Shown here: piece by piece, positions 6,106 through 6,238 of the stretch
How positions within the stretch are numbered: the first letter of the stretch is position 1
Layout of the letters: every line of letters begins with the position of its first letter
Source of the DNA: Bacillota bacterium
GTDB taxonomy: Bacteria; Bacillota; Bacilli; Bacillales; Cytobacillaceae
Length of the DNA stretch: 6,238 nt
Assembly: GCA_023387295.1 (NCBI GenBank)
Contig: JAEWIG010000368.1
Coordinates: 1-6,238, forward strand
Direction: 5' to 3'
Translations under genes and position numbers: made by a program
Notes under the pieces: model-generated
The model's database searches: none
What the model was told of the DNA's origin: nothing
Seen by the model: only the letters and a program-made list of their open reading frames with translations

Positions 6106-6152
6106 GAAAAAATGTTGAGACTATACTTTCATTAAAAGGAGCTTGTGATTTT

Positions 6153-6238
6153 ATGATAAAACAGCCGAATAAGCGGAATATAATCATATTAATATTGCTA
6201 GTTTCTGTTATCTCAGCATTTTTATTTAATATTGGTCT
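6153..6238 (+). CDS. N-terminus of a membrane-anchored or secreted protein (3' partial)
   Basis: An ATG at 6153 is preceded by AAAAGGAG (6134-6141), with a longish spacing of 11 bases. It opens a frame that runs off the window after 28 full codons; the final CT would encode Leu. The visible protein has a basic start (MIKQPNKRN) followed by IIILILLVSVISAFLFNIG, a signal peptide or N-terminal membrane anchor. There is no Gly/Glu prepilin motif and no lipobox in the visible part. It lies 47 bases after the membrane-protein gene with no terminator between them. The product cannot be named from this fragment. Confidence 0.6.
   Translation, partial: MIKQPNKRNIIILILLVSVISAFLFNIG

Noticed and set aside
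309..6120. Shared 13-mer AAAAAATGTTGAG near 310 and near 6107
   Set aside because: It is an AT-rich, low-complexity match with no extension on either side, so chance is the simplest explanation.

Overview
The window reads as part of a low-GC Gram-positive (Bacillales-like) chromosome. Ribosome binding sites are AAGGAGG-like, coding is AT-rich, the lipoprotein and Sec signals are of Gram-positive type, and genes are closely packed on one strand. All supported genes lie on the plus strand and probably form one operon or a few overlapping transcripts. I see no convincing internal terminator.

The left part (1-3100) is the distal half of a Tad/Flp (tight adherence, type IVc pilus) locus. In order it holds the 3' end of a TadC/TadB-type platform protein, a Flp-type pilin with a class III leader (G|VSTIEW), a von Willebrand A (vWA) lipoprotein with a complete MIDAS motif, a TadE-like pseudopilin, and a TadG-like membrane-anchored protein. 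In many Tad systems a vWA domain is fused to the TadG N-terminus. Here the vWA is a separate lipoprotein and the TadG-like protein has no vWA.

The right part (3101-6238) is accessory. It starts with a secreted protein whose mature N-terminus has 22 tryptophans at a strict 5-6 residue spacing, built from a 17-residue (51-bp) tandem repeat. This is followed by a Pro/Asn-rich linker, a helical region, and a C-terminal hydrophobic hairpin with a cationic amphipathic tail. Its stop codon overlaps (ATGA) the start of a soluble, very AT-rich gene of unknown family. Next come a polytopic membrane protein and the start of a further membrane-anchored or secreted protein that runs off the window.

A working model, which is inference, is a surface pilus locus carrying a Trp-rich secreted surface or membrane-active protein with a translationally coupled partner (immunity, chaperone or regulator). 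The GC drop in the second half of the Trp-repeat gene and in its partner suggests that this pair, or its distal part, has a different history from the Tad genes. The longest stretch without a gene is 228-331 (104 bases), which holds an 8-bp inverted repeat and the pilin ribosome binding site.
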